Assembly (NCBI RefSeq): GCF_902364025.1
Contig: NZ_CABJCG010000029.1
Location: 1-42,966 of the forward strand
Direction: 5' to 3'
DNA from: Enterocloster lavalensis
Lineage (GTDB): Bacteria > Bacillota > Clostridia > Lachnospirales > Lachnospiraceae
DNA length: 42,966 nucleotides
How positions within the stretch are numbered: position 1 is the first letter of the stretch; each line of letters opens with the position of its first letter. This document shows positions 31,238 to 40,639 of the stretch, one piece after another. Both the position numbers and the translations under genes were made by a program. Below the pieces are notes generated by a model. That model had not been told where the DNA came from, searched no databases, and saw nothing but the letters and a program-made list of their open reading frames with translations.

Positions 31238-31411
31238 ATGAGTCCCAAAGAATTGAGTTATATTGAAGATGCCCTGGGCCACGAGACGTTTTTAAAGACA
31301 CAGTGCCAGGAAGCAATCCAGAACCTGCAGGACACGGAATTGAAGTCCTGCGTTGAGAAGATCAGCCAGCAGCACAAGCAGATCTTTGACAATTTCTACA
31401 ATCTCGTTTAA
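31238..31411 (+). CDS. Small spore-coat-like protein
   Basis: 57 residues from the ATG at 31238; a GTG three codons earlier lies inside the ribosome site GGAGGTGAT, so it is rejected. Helical, with Gln/Glu/His-rich heptads (LKTQCQEAIQNLQDTELKSCVEKISQQHKQIF). Such short proteins accompany CotF-type coat genes in Clostridia, and it is followed 12 bases later by one. Probably mother-cell expressed during sporulation; specific role unknown. Confidence 0.7.
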   Translation: MSPKELSYIEDALGHETFLKTQCQEAIQNLQDTELKSCVEKISQQHKQIFDNFYNLV

Positions 31412-31423
31412 GGAGGCGGCAAA

Positions 31424-31669
31424 ATGGACGACAAATGCATTATGGAGAACCTTCTCCTGACCACCAAGGGTGTGTGCGACCTTTATATGCACGGCACCAT
31501 CGAGTCCTCAACCCAGAATGTACACCAGACCTTTGACCAGGCGTTGAACGACAGCCTGTGCATGCAGGACGATATTTATAAGAAGATGTCCGCCAAGGGT
31601 TGGTATACCATGGAGCAGGCAGAGCAGGAAAAGATTCAGAAGGTTAAGAATAAGTTCGCAGGAATGTAA
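31424..31669 (+). CDS. CotF-like spore coat protein
   Basis: 81 residues. The pattern MENLLLTTKGVCDLYMHGTIES...VHQTFDQALNDSL...YKKMSAKGWYTMEQAEQEKI is split here for brevity; it matches the helical Coat_F family, including the conserved GWY near the C-terminus. It would be assembled on the spore coat. AAGGAGG precedes the ATG. Cotranscribed with the 31238 gene; the strong terminator at 31691-31727 follows. Confidence 0.85.
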   Translation: MDDKCIMENLLLTTKGVCDLYMHGTIESSTQNVHQTFDQALNDSLCMQDDIYKKMSAKGWYTMEQAEQEKIQKVKNKFAGM

Positions 31670-31690
31670 CATTATCATTCCACACAATGT

Positions 31691-31727
31691 AAAACCGGCC
31701 GCGCCACAAAGGCGTCGGCCGGTTTTT
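31691..31727. terminator. Bidirectional terminator
   Basis: AACCGGCCG/CGGCCGGTT-type stem with an inner GCGCC/GGCG extension, five T on the plus side and four on the minus side. It separates the coat genes from the converging lipoprotein gene. Confidence 0.85.
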
Positions 31728-31739
31728 CACGCGTGTCCG

Positions 31740-32738
31740 TCACTGTACTCCACGGATATTGTCCTCCGTGAGGTCCTGGAAGGGCACCTTAAGCTCGGAG
31801 GCTCCGCCCAGAATGGAGTCGTACCACGATTTGTATTCCCGCAAGCTCACCGGATGATCCGTGTCGTAGCTGCCGCCCGGCATGATATAGAAAACAATCC
31901 CATCGTTGTTCACATCCACGTCTGCGGGGTACGAATTCCCGTCGTAATCCGTGTCCGCCAGCTCCCGATCCCAGGCGTCCACGCTGAAAACAGCCTCGTA
32001 TTCATCCGTCTCCGGATTGTACTGGTAGACATTGTAGGGCCAGAAGTCTCCCGCCAGCCCCTGGTTGTGGGACCAGCCCACAAGCGCCAGACCGTTGTCG
32101 TAGTACGCCGCGCCCGGAAACTCGCTGAGTTCCAGCTCCACGGAGTCCGCGGCGGCATTGTAGCGGTACACGCTCTCCGTCATTCCGGCCATGCTGCTGG
32201 TGCTAAATTGAATGATCAGCTCGTCCTGCCCGTCCCCGTCCACGTCGTATACGGCAAACTGGTTGATCGTGATGCTGCTGTAATTGTCGTAATCGCAGCT
32301 GCTGCCGTCGGGGTATACCTGATCGTAGAAAACACCGCTAAGTACCTCCTGGTATTTCTTCATCATGGCGCTTTGCCCGGCAGCGGAAAGAGGGGGATTT
32401 TGATGGTCTGGGGCGGGCGCGGCGGAGCCGTCTCCACCGTCCAAACCGTGGGCTGCGGCTGTGTTGTCTTGGGAAGCGGGCTGGGATTCGCCAGTTTGGG
32501 AAATGCCGGTTCCGGCTTGGGAGGCGCCGTCCGGTGCGCCGGAACTGGTCCCTGCTCCGCCGTCTGTTTCGCCGGCCGCTCCCACTTCAGCTTCCCCGGC
32601 CTCATTCTCCTGCGCATCCGCGCTGTCCTTCGTCTCCCAGGCGATATTTTCCTCCGCCGTCTCCTTGCCTGTCTTGCAGGCTGTCACGCTGGCGACTGCC
32701 AGCATAAGAACCAGCAGTCCACATGCTTTTCTTCTCAT
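31740..32738 (-). CDS. Lipoprotein with VCBS/FG-GAP-like motif
   Basis: 332 residues. Signal peptide with lipobox SVTAC (Cys about 21). Residues about 22-118 are a low-complexity Gly/Ala/Ser/Glu linker. The folded part (about 120-332) has a calcium-loop motif YDVDGDGQDELIIQF, as in FG-GAP/VCBS repeats, and a second Asp-rich loop (DTDYDGNS). Probably a surface lipoprotein extended through the wall by the linker. Upstream neighbour ilvE is in the same direction, 129 bases away; no functional link visible. Confidence 0.75.
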   Translation of the reverse strand: MRRKACGLLVLMLAVASVTACKTGKETAEENIAWETKDSADAQENEAGEAEVGAAGETDGGAGTSSGAPDGASQAGTGISQTGESQPASQDNTAAAHGLDGGDGSAAPAPDHQNPPLSAAGQSAMMKKYQEVLSGVFYDQVYPDGSSCDYDNYSSITINQFAVYDVDGDGQDELIIQFSTSSMAGMTESVYRYNAAADSVELELSEFPGAAYYDNGLALVGWSHNQGLAGDFWPYNVYQYNPETDEYEAVFSVDAWDRELADTDYDGNSYPADVDVNNDGIVFYIMPGGSYDTDHPVSLREYKSWYDSILGGASELKVPFQDLTEDNIRGVQ

Positions 32739-32802
32739 GTTCCGTTCTCCATTCTTTTCATTTTATAGGTTCAACCGCTGTGCCGCCGCTTTAACACGCA
32801 GA

Positions 32803-32836
32803 AAGCCGCAGGAAACGGCGTGGCTCCCTGCAGCTT
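32803..32836 (-). terminator. Weak hairpin after ilvE
   Basis: AAGCTGCAGG/CCTGCGGCTT 10-bp stem about 32 bases after the ilvE stop. The following minus-strand sequence is not U-rich, so it is at best a weak terminator. Confidence 0.4.
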
Positions 32837-32867
32837 TTTCGGTACAGCCTGTATTTGACTTCATCAA

Positions 32868-33893
32868 TTATACAATCTTGCGGATCCAGCCCTCGGGAGC
32901 CTCGATCTCTCCCATCTGGATTCCGGTAAGCGTGTCGTACAGTTTCTTGGTAACCGGTCCCATCTCCTCCATACCGCTGGGGAAGCAGATCTCCTGGCCG
33001 TGATCCACCACCTTGCCCACCGGGGAGATCACCGCCGCGGTGCCGCACAGGCCGCACTCTGCGAAATCCTTCAGCTCCGCAAGCTTCACCGGTCTTTGGG
33101 TCACCTTCAGGCCCAGGTAATGCTCCGCCACATAGACCAGGGAGCGCCTGGTGATGGAGGGCAGAATGGAATCGGACTTGGGTGTTACCACCTCGCCGTC
33201 CCCAGTGACAAACAGGAAGTTGGCTCCGCCGGTTTCCTCCACAAAGGTTCTGGTTCCGGGATCCAGGAACATGTTCTCATCATAACCGGCCGCATGGGCG
33301 GTTACGGAGGCGTGCAGGCTCATGGCGTAGTTTAAACCGGCCTTCACGTGTCCGGTGCCGTTGGGAGCCGCGCGGTCAAAGTCGCTGACACAGATGGTCA
33401 GGGGCTTTGCGCCTCCCTTAAAATAGGGGCCAACCGGGGTTGCGAACAGGCGGAACTGGTATTCCATGGAAGGCTTGACGCCAATCACCGGGCCGGTGGC
33501 GAACATGTAGGGGCGCAGATACAGGGTAGCCCCGCTGCCGTAGGGCGGAACCCAGGCCGCGTTCTCGCGGACCACCGCGTCCACTGCCTCCAGGAATCTC
33601 TCCTTCGGGAACGGAGGCATCTCCAGGCGCACCGCGGAATCCATCATGCGCTCCGCGTTCAGGTCCGGGCGGAAGGTGACAATGCTGCCGTCCTCCGTGG
33701 TGTAGGCCTTAAGTCCCTCAAAGATCTCCTGGCAATACTGAAGAATGCCCGCACACTCGTTGATCACCACCATGGGGTCTGCGGTCAGACGGCCCTCGCC
33801 CCACTCTCCGTCTTTATAGTCAGCCACATAGCGCTTGTCCGTGGGCATGTAGGTAAAGCCGATATTCCCCCAGTCCAGGTCTTTCTTCTCCAT
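32868..33893 (-). CDS. ilvE: Branched-chain amino acid aminotransferase
   Basis: 341 residues from the ATG at 33893, chosen because GGAGG lies 8 bases upstream; an in-frame ATG five codons earlier has no site. Fold-type IV PLP enzyme that interconverts Leu, Ile and Val with their keto acids. The PLP lysine is K184 (GHVKAGLNYA); FEGLKAY, YLRPYMFA and GTAAVISPVG are characteristic segments. Single gene under the promoter at 33938-33966. Confidence 0.96.
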   Translation of the reverse strand: MEKKDLDWGNIGFTYMPTDKRYVADYKDGEWGEGRLTADPMVVINECAGILQYCQEIFEGLKAYTTEDGSIVTFRPDLNAERMMDSAVRLEMPPFPKERFLEAVDAVVRENAAWVPPYGSGATLYLRPYMFATGPVIGVKPSMEYQFRLFATPVGPYFKGGAKPLTICVSDFDRAAPNGTGHVKAGLNYAMSLHASVTAHAAGYDENMFLDPGTRTFVEETGGANFLFVTGDGEVVTPKSDSILPSITRRSLVYVAEHYLGLKVTQRPVKLAELKDFAECGLCGTAAVISPVGKVVDHGQEICFPSGMEEMGPVTKKLYDTLTGIQMGEIEAPEGWIRKIV

Positions 33894-33937
33894 AATCGTA
33901 TCCTCCATTCCTGTAGGTTATAAATGTATTTTTACCA

Positions 33938-33966
33938 ATTATAAGCGCATCCTTTAATAAAATCAA
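33938..33966 (-). promoter_or_regulatory. Promoter of ilvE
   Basis: TTGATT (33966-33961) and TATAAT (33943-33938) with a 17-base spacer on the minus strand, about 45 bases before the ilvE start. Confidence 0.8.
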
Positions 33967-34027
33967 TGGGGGATTGGGAAAACGGGTATACAATTCATGC
34001 ATGGCTGCTATAACCGGAGACGGGATA

Positions 34028-34043
34028 TTACTGTAAGCAGTAA
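34028..34043. promoter_or_regulatory. Palindrome between ilvE and the FG-GAP operon
   Basis: TTACTG-TAAG-CAGTAA is a perfect 6-bp inverted repeat flanked by GGG and CCC, 42 bases upstream of the plus-strand -35 box. Possible regulator site for the operon starting at 34182. Confidence 0.4.
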
Positions 34044-34084
34044 CCCGGACGCGGACGCGTTCTCCCTGCAGCTTTCAATTATGC

Positions 34085-34113
34085 TTGTGGTTATCCGCCC
34101 TGTCGTTTATAAT
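34085..34113 (+). promoter_or_regulatory. Promoter of the FG-GAP/DUF3160/CapA/TetR operon
   Basis: TTGTGG (34085-34090) and TATAAT (34108-34113) with a 17-base spacer. Confidence 0.6.
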
Positions 34114-34181
34114 TATGGTATCTGACAGGAAGGCGGCTGGTCGCAGCGTCAAACTGATCCCCGGCAAAGGAAGCGCAGAAA

Positions 34182-34913
34182 TTGAAAATCAGGAAACGCA
34201 TCTTATATCTAACCATATTGTTACTGGCCGCAGGCGCGGCCCTTTTGTTCTCCCGCCACCCTCAGCCCAATATTGTCTCCTGGTATGTATGCGACATTGA
34301 CGGGGATTCCCGGGAGGAATTGCTGCTGATCACCGCCGCCAGCGCGGACCTGCGGCTGGATACGGGGGAGGAATACGGGGATACGCTGGCCGTGTACGAT
34401 TCTTACAAAATCCGGAAAAACAGGCCTGTGGTACAGGGCGAACCGGAAGCCGTCTTTGACCTGGCCTCCATCAAGCCCCTTAAGGTGCTGGCCGGGGATA
34501 TCGACGGGGACGGCCGGGTGGAAATCGGGGTGTGCGTTTATAAAACCGCCAAATTCCATCCGGTTCCCGCAAAACGTCCGTTTTTCTACGCATTGCAGGA
34601 CGGCCGTCTGCAGCCGGTCTGGCTGGGCTCCAGGCTGGCCCGGCCCTTTGACGATTACCGGCTCTTTGATTTGGACGGGGACGGCGTGGACGAGATTCTT
34701 TCCATTGAATCGGTGCAGAGCGGCAATCGGCTGCTGGCGCTGTACGACTGGAAGGGGTTCGGCTTTGAGGTACGGGCAATTTCCGATGAATACCAGGGCG
34801 AGGTCGTGTTTTTAAATAACACGAACACCCGACAGGACGAGATACTGGTAAATATAGAAGGAACACAACACAGTCTGCGGCTGGAGGGCGACACGCTCAC
34901 AGCTGAACAGTAG
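34182..34913 (+). CDS. Membrane-anchored FG-GAP-like protein
   Basis: 243 residues from a TTG at 34182 with AAAGGAAG upstream. A short basic start and a hydrophobic segment (about 6-24, LYLTILLLAAGAALLF) form a signal anchor. Outside it, Asp-rich loops (CDIDGDSREELLL, GDIDGDGRVEIGV, FDLDGDGVDEILS) repeat at about 60-80-residue spacing as in VCBS/FG-GAP beta-propeller-like proteins. First gene of a plus-strand operon; the DUF3160 gene starts 11 bases after. Likely surface-exposed; ligand unknown. Confidence 0.75.
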   Translation: MKIRKRILYLTILLLAAGAALLFSRHPQPNIVSWYVCDIDGDSREELLLITAASADLRLDTGEEYGDTLAVYDSYKIRKNRPVVQGEPEAVFDLASIKPLKVLAGDIDGDGRVEIGVCVYKTAKFHPVPAKRPFFYALQDGRLQPVWLGSRLARPFDDYRLFDLDGDGVDEILSIESVQSGNRLLALYDWKGFGFEVRAISDEYQGEVVFLNNTNTRQDEILVNIEGTQHSLRLEGDTLTAEQ

Positions 34914-34924
34914 GGAGGGAATGT

Positions 34925-37273
34925 ATGTTGAAACGGAAATTACTGGCATCCGCACTGACACTTGCGATTCTTGGATCCGCCCTGTCGGCGGCCGGCTGCG
35001 GCAATAACGGACGGCCTTCCGGCGGACAGGACGTTTCGGAGGAAGCCTGGGTGACCAGCGCGGACAAAGCAAAGGACAAGAATGCGGAATCGGACGGCGG
35101 GACGGCCGATACGCCGGGAAACGAAACCGCTGGCAGCGGCGCGGCGGCGGGTGATACGGCGGGCAGCGGTACGGCGGACGGCGGTGCACATGGCGGCGGC
35201 GCGAATAGCGGCAATCCGGCGAACGGCGGCAATTCGGGTCTTATGAACCTGGATTTCAAGCCCGGGTTTACGGTCACGGCCGATGCGTACACGCCCCTGT
35301 CCATTACCCCCAACGCCCCTCAGTACACGCTGAACGCCGACCTGTCCAATATTGAGAACCTGGACCAGTTCGCCAACCTGACCCAGGCCCAGAGGGATTT
35401 GATCGCCAAAAACGGATTTGTGGTGTCTCCCACGGATTCGGAGCAGCTGTTCTATGTATATGAAGATAACACGTACAAAAAAATCCCCGGATTTGTGACC
35501 ACGGACTCCGTGCTGCAGCTCTACCACATTTTCTACGATTACTCCCTGCGCAATCTGGAGACGGAATTTTTGTACGACGACCTGATCCGGCTCAACAGCA
35601 GCATGATCGGACAGCTGTCGGCGGATTACCAGGTCGTGCAGAACGAAGAGGTGAAGGACGCGGTCCTGAAAATGCTGGGCTATTTCAGCGTTGCAAACCT
35701 GGCCCTGGGCAAGGAGCTGCCCGCGGATCTTCCGCCCGAAACTGCCAATCTGGCCCGCCAGGAGTATCGCCTGATTGAGAATGCAGCAGGAAAGGCTGTC
35801 TCGCCGCTGTTTGGATATGAACTGGACTACTCTCTGTTTACCGTGAGGGGGCATTATACCCGCAGCGAGGAGCTGGGGAAATTTTTCCGGGCCATGAGCT
35901 GGTACGGGCTGGTGCCCATGCCGTTTTACGACGGGTTAAACGCGCGGGATGAGGAATCTGCCGTGAGAGCCATTGTGACCGCTATTTCCCTGTGCCGCGC
36001 GCCTGCCCAGGACGGCGTCTCGCTCTGGGAAAATATCTACAGCACCACCAGCTTTTTCGTGGGCGAGTCCGACGACATCACCCCCTATGAGGTTGCCCTG
36101 GCTGTAAAAAAAGTATATTCCGACACCCCCGATCTCAACGAAATACCGGATAAGCTGGATGATTTCTACCGGGAAGTGGATCAGATGAGGTCGCCCGACA
36201 TTGTACTGAAGTTGCCGGAGGCGGAAACCAAACTCCAGATGCGCTTTATGGGACAGCGCTATATCCCGGATTCCGAAATTCTGCAAAAGCTCTCGGAACC
36301 CTACGACCGGCCGGTTCCCACGGGCCTGGATGTGTTCGCCGTGTTTGGCTCGGAGCGGGCGGATGAAATTTTGGACGAATTTTACCAGCCCAGACAGCAA
36401 TGGAGCGGATATCAAAACAATTTTGACCAGCTGAGGATCAAATTTGACTCCCAGACCATCCCGCAGCAGACCAACAACCTGTACAACGGCTGGCTGTACT
36501 GCCTGAAGAGTCTGGTGAAACGGGTGGACGGCGCATACCCCACCTTTATGAAAAACACCGCCTGGGAGGACAAATCCCTGTCCACCGCCCTGGGAAGCTG
36601 GGCGGAAATACGCCATGACACCATCCTGTACGGCAAACAATCCGCGGCGGAGTGCGGCGGAAACGAGCCGCCGGAGGTGCTGGGTTACGTGGAGCCCAAC
36701 CCTGAATTTTTCAACCGGCTGCTGTGGCTGACAAAGGTCACCAGGGAAAGCCTGGAGCAGCGTGGACTGCTGAGCGACAGTTTGAAGTACAAGATGCTGG
36801 ACTTCGAGGATACGCTGGATTTCCTGAAAAAATGCGCCCAGAAAGAGTTAAACGGGGAGGATTTAAGTCCGGAGGAACACTCTTCTCTGGTGACTTACGG
36901 CGGAACGCTGGAATTTATGAGCAGCTCCATCGCGGAGGCCGGCAACTGGTATCTGGTGGAATCGGACACGGATAAGAACATGGCTGTGATCGCCGATGTG
37001 CATACCAGCGGCGGAAGCTACCTGGAGGCCGGTGTGGGAAATGCCGCGGAAATCTATGTGGCAGTCCCCCAAAACGGAAAGATTTACCTCACCAGAGGCG
37101 CCGTGTTTGACTTTTTCGAATTCTTGTCGGCTGAACGGCTGACGGACGAGACGTGGCAGGATATGATCAGGCAGAATCCGCCCCAGAGGCCCGCTTTCGT
37201 CCATTCGTACATGGACGAGACAGGCGGCGGGGAGGTGCCCGTGCCGGATGAGCCGTACTCCACGGGATGTTAA
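34925..37273 (+). CDS. DUF3160 lipoprotein
   Basis: 782 residues. Signal peptide with lipobox SAAGC (Cys 25), a Gly/Ala/Asp-rich linker to about 105, then a large DUF3160 domain. The family signature FVTTDSVLQLYHIFYDYSLRNLE is visible in pieces at about 190-215. The exported domain has no known activity. AGGGAGG is upstream of the ATG. The end overlaps the start of the CapA-like gene by 7 bases, so they are translationally coupled. DUF3160 and CapA-like partners on one transcript suggest a joint surface role. Confidence 0.85.
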   Translation: MLKRKLLASALTLAILGSALSAAGCGNNGRPSGGQDVSEEAWVTSADKAKDKNAESDGGTADTPGNETAGSGAAAGDTAGSGTADGGAHGGGANSGNPANGGNSGLMNLDFKPGFTVTADAYTPLSITPNAPQYTLNADLSNIENLDQFANLTQAQRDLIAKNGFVVSPTDSEQLFYVYEDNTYKKIPGFVTTDSVLQLYHIFYDYSLRNLETEFLYDDLIRLNSSMIGQLSADYQVVQNEEVKDAVLKMLGYFSVANLALGKELPADLPPETANLARQEYRLIENAAGKAVSPLFGYELDYSLFTVRGHYTRSEELGKFFRAMSWYGLVPMPFYDGLNARDEESAVRAIVTAISLCRAPAQDGVSLWENIYSTTSFFVGESDDITPYEVALAVKKVYSDTPDLNEIPDKLDDFYREVDQMRSPDIVLKLPEAETKLQMRFMGQRYIPDSEILQKLSEPYDRPVPTGLDVFAVFGSERADEILDEFYQPRQQWSGYQNNFDQLRIKFDSQTIPQQTNNLYNGWLYCLKSLVKRVDGAYPTFMKNTAWEDKSLSTALGSWAEIRHDTILYGKQSAAECGGNEPPEVLGYVEPNPEFFNRLLWLTKVTRESLEQRGLLSDSLKYKMLDFEDTLDFLKKCAQKELNGEDLSPEEHSSLVTYGGTLEFMSSSIAEAGNWYLVESDTDKNMAVIADVHTSGGSYLEAGVGNAAEIYVAVPQNGKIYLTRGAVFDFFEFLSAERLTDETWQDMIRQNPPQRPAFVHSYMDETGGGEVPVPDEPYSTGC

Positions 37274-38208
37274 GGCACAGGCGTTTTTACCTGTTTTTGT
37301 CCGTGCCGGTTGCGCTGATGATCGGGGCGCTTGTCTGGTTTCGGTCACAACCGGATGAGATCACCATCTCCTTTGTAGGGGATATTATGCTCTCCCGGGG
37401 TGTCCAACGCTATCTGGAAGAATTTGGTTATGATTATCCCTACGAGGACGTGCGGGATCTGTTTCTGCAGGACGACCTGACCGTGGGAAATCTGGAATGC
37501 CCCATCACCGATTATGAAAATGCCGCCAACAAGGCGAAGCGCTTTCTGTTTAAGGCAGATGCAGAAAATGCATCTGCTTTAAAGCGGGCCGGGTTTGACT
37601 GCCTGAATCTGGCCAACAACCACACCATGGACTACACCAGCCCGGGGCTTCTCGATACCATAACCCATCTGGAGGCAAATGGGCTGGACTATGTGGGGGC
37701 CTCGGAGAACGCCGCCTCGAAAAAGCCGTATATTTTCGAGAAAAACGGAATCCGGGTGGGGCTTCTGGCCTACAGTGCCCTGCCGCCGGAGGGGTATTTT
37801 TACAACGCGGACAAACCTACGGTGCAGTATATCAGCACCTTGGATTTTTCCGGGCTGGAGGAGGATATCGCCTCCGTGGACTGTGATTTTTTAATTGTGT
37901 ATTTCCACTGGGGAATCGAATTTCAACGCTACAAGAGTGAAATGCAGGAGCTGTTCGCCAAAAAAGCCGTGGACTTTGGCGCTGATTTCGTGGTGGGCGC
38001 CCACCCCCATGTGCTTCAGGAACCGGAGGTCTATGAGGGGCGTTATATTTATTACAGCCTTGGAAACTTTATTTTCGACAAACAGATTCCGCCGGGAACC
38101 GATGAGACGATGATCCTTCAGATCACAGTGGGACGGGACGGACTGAGGGACGTGAGGGAGATCCCGGCGGTGATCCGCAAGGGTAAGGCCGTGAGGGGAA
38201 TGGAATAA
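37267..38208 (+). CDS. CapA-like exported metallophosphatase-fold protein
   Basis: 313 residues. N-terminal signal anchor (about 5-25), then the PGA-cap/CapA domain: SFVGDIMLSRG, GNLECPIT, NLANNHTMDY, YFHWGIEFQ, VVGAHPHVLQ, YSLGNFIFD, in the order seen in poly-gamma-glutamate synthesis protein CapA and its many relatives. The metal-binding Asp, Asn and His residues are all present. No capB/capC neighbour, so a role in poly-glutamate capsule is not supported. Begins inside the end of the DUF3160 gene. Confidence 0.9.
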   Translation: MLRHRRFYLFLSVPVALMIGALVWFRSQPDEITISFVGDIMLSRGVQRYLEEFGYDYPYEDVRDLFLQDDLTVGNLECPITDYENAANKAKRFLFKADAENASALKRAGFDCLNLANNHTMDYTSPGLLDTITHLEANGLDYVGASENAASKKPYIFEKNGIRVGLLAYSALPPEGYFYNADKPTVQYISTLDFSGLEEDIASVDCDFLIVYFHWGIEFQRYKSEMQELFAKKAVDFGADFVVGAHPHVLQEPEVYEGRYIYYSLGNFIFDKQIPPGTDETMILQITVGRDGLRDVREIPAVIRKGKAVRGME

Positions 38209-38224
38209 AAAGAAGGAGACGGAC

Positions 38225-38809
38225 ATGGCAAAGAAAAATGCGCGCAACACCAGAGGACGGATCGTAAACGCCGCCTGGAAGCTGTTTTACGAGCAGGGTT
38301 ATGAGGACACCACGGTGGAGGAGATCATCGATCTGTCCAGAACCTCCAAGGGGTCCTTCTATCACTATTTCGACGGAAAAGACGCGCTGCTCTCCACCCT
38401 CAGCACCCTGTTCGATGAAAAATACGAGGAGCTGATCGAACAGCTGGACCCGGATATGACTGCCATGGATACGCTGCTGTTTCTCAACCGGGAGCTGTTC
38501 GGCATGATCGAGAACAGCATTTCCATCGAACTGCTGACGCGGCTGCTCTCCACCCAGCTGATCACAAACGGTGAAAAACATCTGCTGGACCGGGACCGGA
38601 TCTACTACAAACTGCTGCGGAAAATCATCTCCGGCGGCCAGGAGCGCGGCCAGCTCACCACCCGGCTCAGCGTCAGCGAGATGGTCAAGCGCTACGCGCT
38701 CTGTGAGCGCGCCCTGATGTACGACTGGTGCCTGTGCGGCGGCGAATACTCCCTGGGGCACTACAGCGCGCAGGTGCTTCCGGGATTCCTCAGCAGCTTT
38801 CTGCCCTGA
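38225..38809 (+). CDS. TetR-family regulator
   Basis: 194 residues. Helix-turn-helix at about 10-55 (IVNAAWKLFYEQGYEDTTVEEII, SKGSFYHYFDGKDALL) followed by an all-helical ligand-binding domain. AGAAGGAG precedes the ATG, 16 bases after the CapA-like stop, so it is probably the last gene of that operon. It may control the operon or the downstream putP gene; a 6-bp inverted repeat GTATAG/CTATAC lies at 38936-38955 near the putP promoter. Confidence 0.92.
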   Translation: MAKKNARNTRGRIVNAAWKLFYEQGYEDTTVEEIIDLSRTSKGSFYHYFDGKDALLSTLSTLFDEKYEELIEQLDPDMTAMDTLLFLNRELFGMIENSISIELLTRLLSTQLITNGEKHLLDRDRIYYKLLRKIISGGQERGQLTTRLSVSEMVKRYALCERALMYDWCLCGGEYSLGHYSAQVLPGFLSSFLP

Positions 38810-38966
38810 CCCCCTCACTCCCTTTCAGGTGTTAAAAATTTTAACGGATATTTTTTGTCCAAAAATATTTTTTAAAATTCGTACAGTCTATTTTTCTCTT
38901 AAAATCGTTGTTTTATTGCATATTTCCATATATTCGTATAGTATTTAGTCTATACTTCGTTCTGTA

Positions 38967-38995
38967 TTGCGTTCTATTTTCTCACATGCTATAAT
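38967..38995 (+). promoter_or_regulatory. Promoter of putP
   Basis: TTGCGT (38967-38972), 17 bases, TATAAT (38990-38995). An inverted repeat GTATAG-(8)-CTATAC (38936-38955) is just upstream and may bind a regulator. Confidence 0.75.
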
Positions 38996-39030
38996 GGCCC
39001 CATTATGTTTGAAGCAGGAGGGAATGGGAT

Positions 39031-40611
39031 ATGACAGCAGCACAGATTGGGATTCTGGCCGCCATTGTGGTTTACCTGGCGGCCATGGTATATGTAGGGT
39101 TTTATTTTAGCAAAAAGGGTGCCGGAGGGTCCGCGGATGAGTTTTATCTGGGCGGACGCAAGCTGGGTCCTCTGGTGACCGCTATGAGCGCGGAGGCCTC
39201 CGACATGAGCAGCTGGCTGCTGATGGGACTGCCGGGCGTGGCTTATTTGAGCGGTATCGCGGACGCAGGCTGGACCGCCATCGGTCTGGCGGTCGGCACT
39301 TACTTAAACTGGCTGATCGTAGCCAAACGGCTGCGCCGCTACTCGGTGGCCTGCGGGGCCATTACCATACCGGACTTTTTCTCCCGGCGCTATGAGGATA
39401 AGAAAAATATTCTGATGTGCATCGCAGCGATTGTGATTCTCATTTTCTTTATTCCCTATACAGCTTCGGGCTTCAAGGCGGTGGGGACGCTGTTTAACAG
39501 CCTCTTCGGCGTGGATTATCATCTGGCTATGATCGCAGGCGCTGTGGTAATCGTGGGGTATACCGTGATGGGCGGTTTCCTCGCCGTATCCACCACGGAC
39601 CTGATCCAGAGCATCGTGATGAGCATCGCACTGGTGATCATCGTGTTCTTCGGGATTCACACCGCCGGCGGCTGGGATGTGGTCATGAACAATGCCAAAT
39701 CCATGGCCGGATACCTGAGTATGACGCAGCTCCACGATATGGCAACCGGCGGCTCCACCTCCTACGGCCTCATCACCATTTTCTCAACCATGGCCTGGGG
39801 CCTGGGATATTTTGGCATGCCTCACATTCTTCTGCGGTTCATGGCCATTGAAAATGAAGATAAGCTGAAGGTTTCCCGGCGCATCGCTTCCATCTGGGTG
39901 GTGATCTCCATGTTCGTGGCGATTCTGATCGGCATGATCGGCTACAGCGTGTCCAAGACCGGCAGCATTCCGCTCTTCGCCTCCAGCTCGGAGTCCGAGA
40001 CCGTCATCATCCGTCTGGCGGATCTGCTGAGCCGCAATGGATTCCTGACCTCCGTTATCGCAGGCGTCGTACTGGCGGGAATTCTGGCCTGCACCATGTC
40101 CACCGCGGACTCTCAGCTGCTGACCGCAGCATCCGGCGTGTCCCAGAACCTGCTTCAGGATTTCCTGGGAATCAAGATGAGCGCCAAGGCTTCCATGATG
40201 GCCGCCCGGCTCACGGTAACCGGCATCGCCCTGGTGGCGATTCTGCTGGCCTGGAACCCGGACAGCTCCGTATTCACCATCGTGTCCTTTGCCTGGGCCG
40301 GTTTCGGCGCCGCGTTCGGACCGGTGATGCTCTTCGCCCTGTTCTGGAAACGCAGCAATCTCCAGGGCGCTCTGGCGGGCATGATCTCCGGCGGCGTGAT
40401 GGTATTTGTCTGGAAATACGGCGTGCGTCCCCTGGGCGGCGCCTGGAACATTTACGAGCTGCTTCCTGCTTTTATCGTAGCCAGCGTATCCATCGTGGCG
40501 GTCTCTCTGGCTACCGCAGCTCCCTCCCATGAGGTGTGCGCACAGTTTGATTCCATTGGGGATCGCAGGGAGAAAATCACCTGGGGTGCGGAACCAAGTG
40601 AGAGTATGTAA
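39031..40611 (+). CDS. putP: Sodium/proline symporter
   Basis: 526 residues with about 13 membrane helices, the size and pattern of PutP in the SSS family. The segments FYLGGRKLGPLVTAMSAEASDMSSWLLMG (quoted in part) and LLMGLPG in helices 1-2, and the CTMSTADSQLL motif of helix 8-9 containing Na+ ligand residues, are typical. It imports proline with Na+. GCAGGAGG precedes the ATG by 7-8 bases. Single gene with own promoter and strong terminator. Confidence 0.94.
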   Translation: MTAAQIGILAAIVVYLAAMVYVGFYFSKKGAGGSADEFYLGGRKLGPLVTAMSAEASDMSSWLLMGLPGVAYLSGIADAGWTAIGLAVGTYLNWLIVAKRLRRYSVACGAITIPDFFSRRYEDKKNILMCIAAIVILIFFIPYTASGFKAVGTLFNSLFGVDYHLAMIAGAVVIVGYTVMGGFLAVSTTDLIQSIVMSIALVIIVFFGIHTAGGWDVVMNNAKSMAGYLSMTQLHDMATGGSTSYGLITIFSTMAWGLGYFGMPHILLRFMAIENEDKLKVSRRIASIWVVISMFVAILIGMIGYSVSKTGSIPLFASSSESETVIIRLADLLSRNGFLTSVIAGVVLAGILACTMSTADSQLLTAASGVSQNLLQDFLGIKMSAKASMMAARLTVTGIALVAILLAWNPDSSVFTIVSFAWAGFGAAFGPVMLFALFWKRSNLQGALAGMISGGVMVFVWKYGVRPLGGAWNIYELLPAFIVASVSIVAVSLATAAPSHEVCAQFDSIGDRREKITWGAEPSESM

Positions 40612-40639
40612 GGGTGTGTTGATGTAGATTTAAGCAAAT

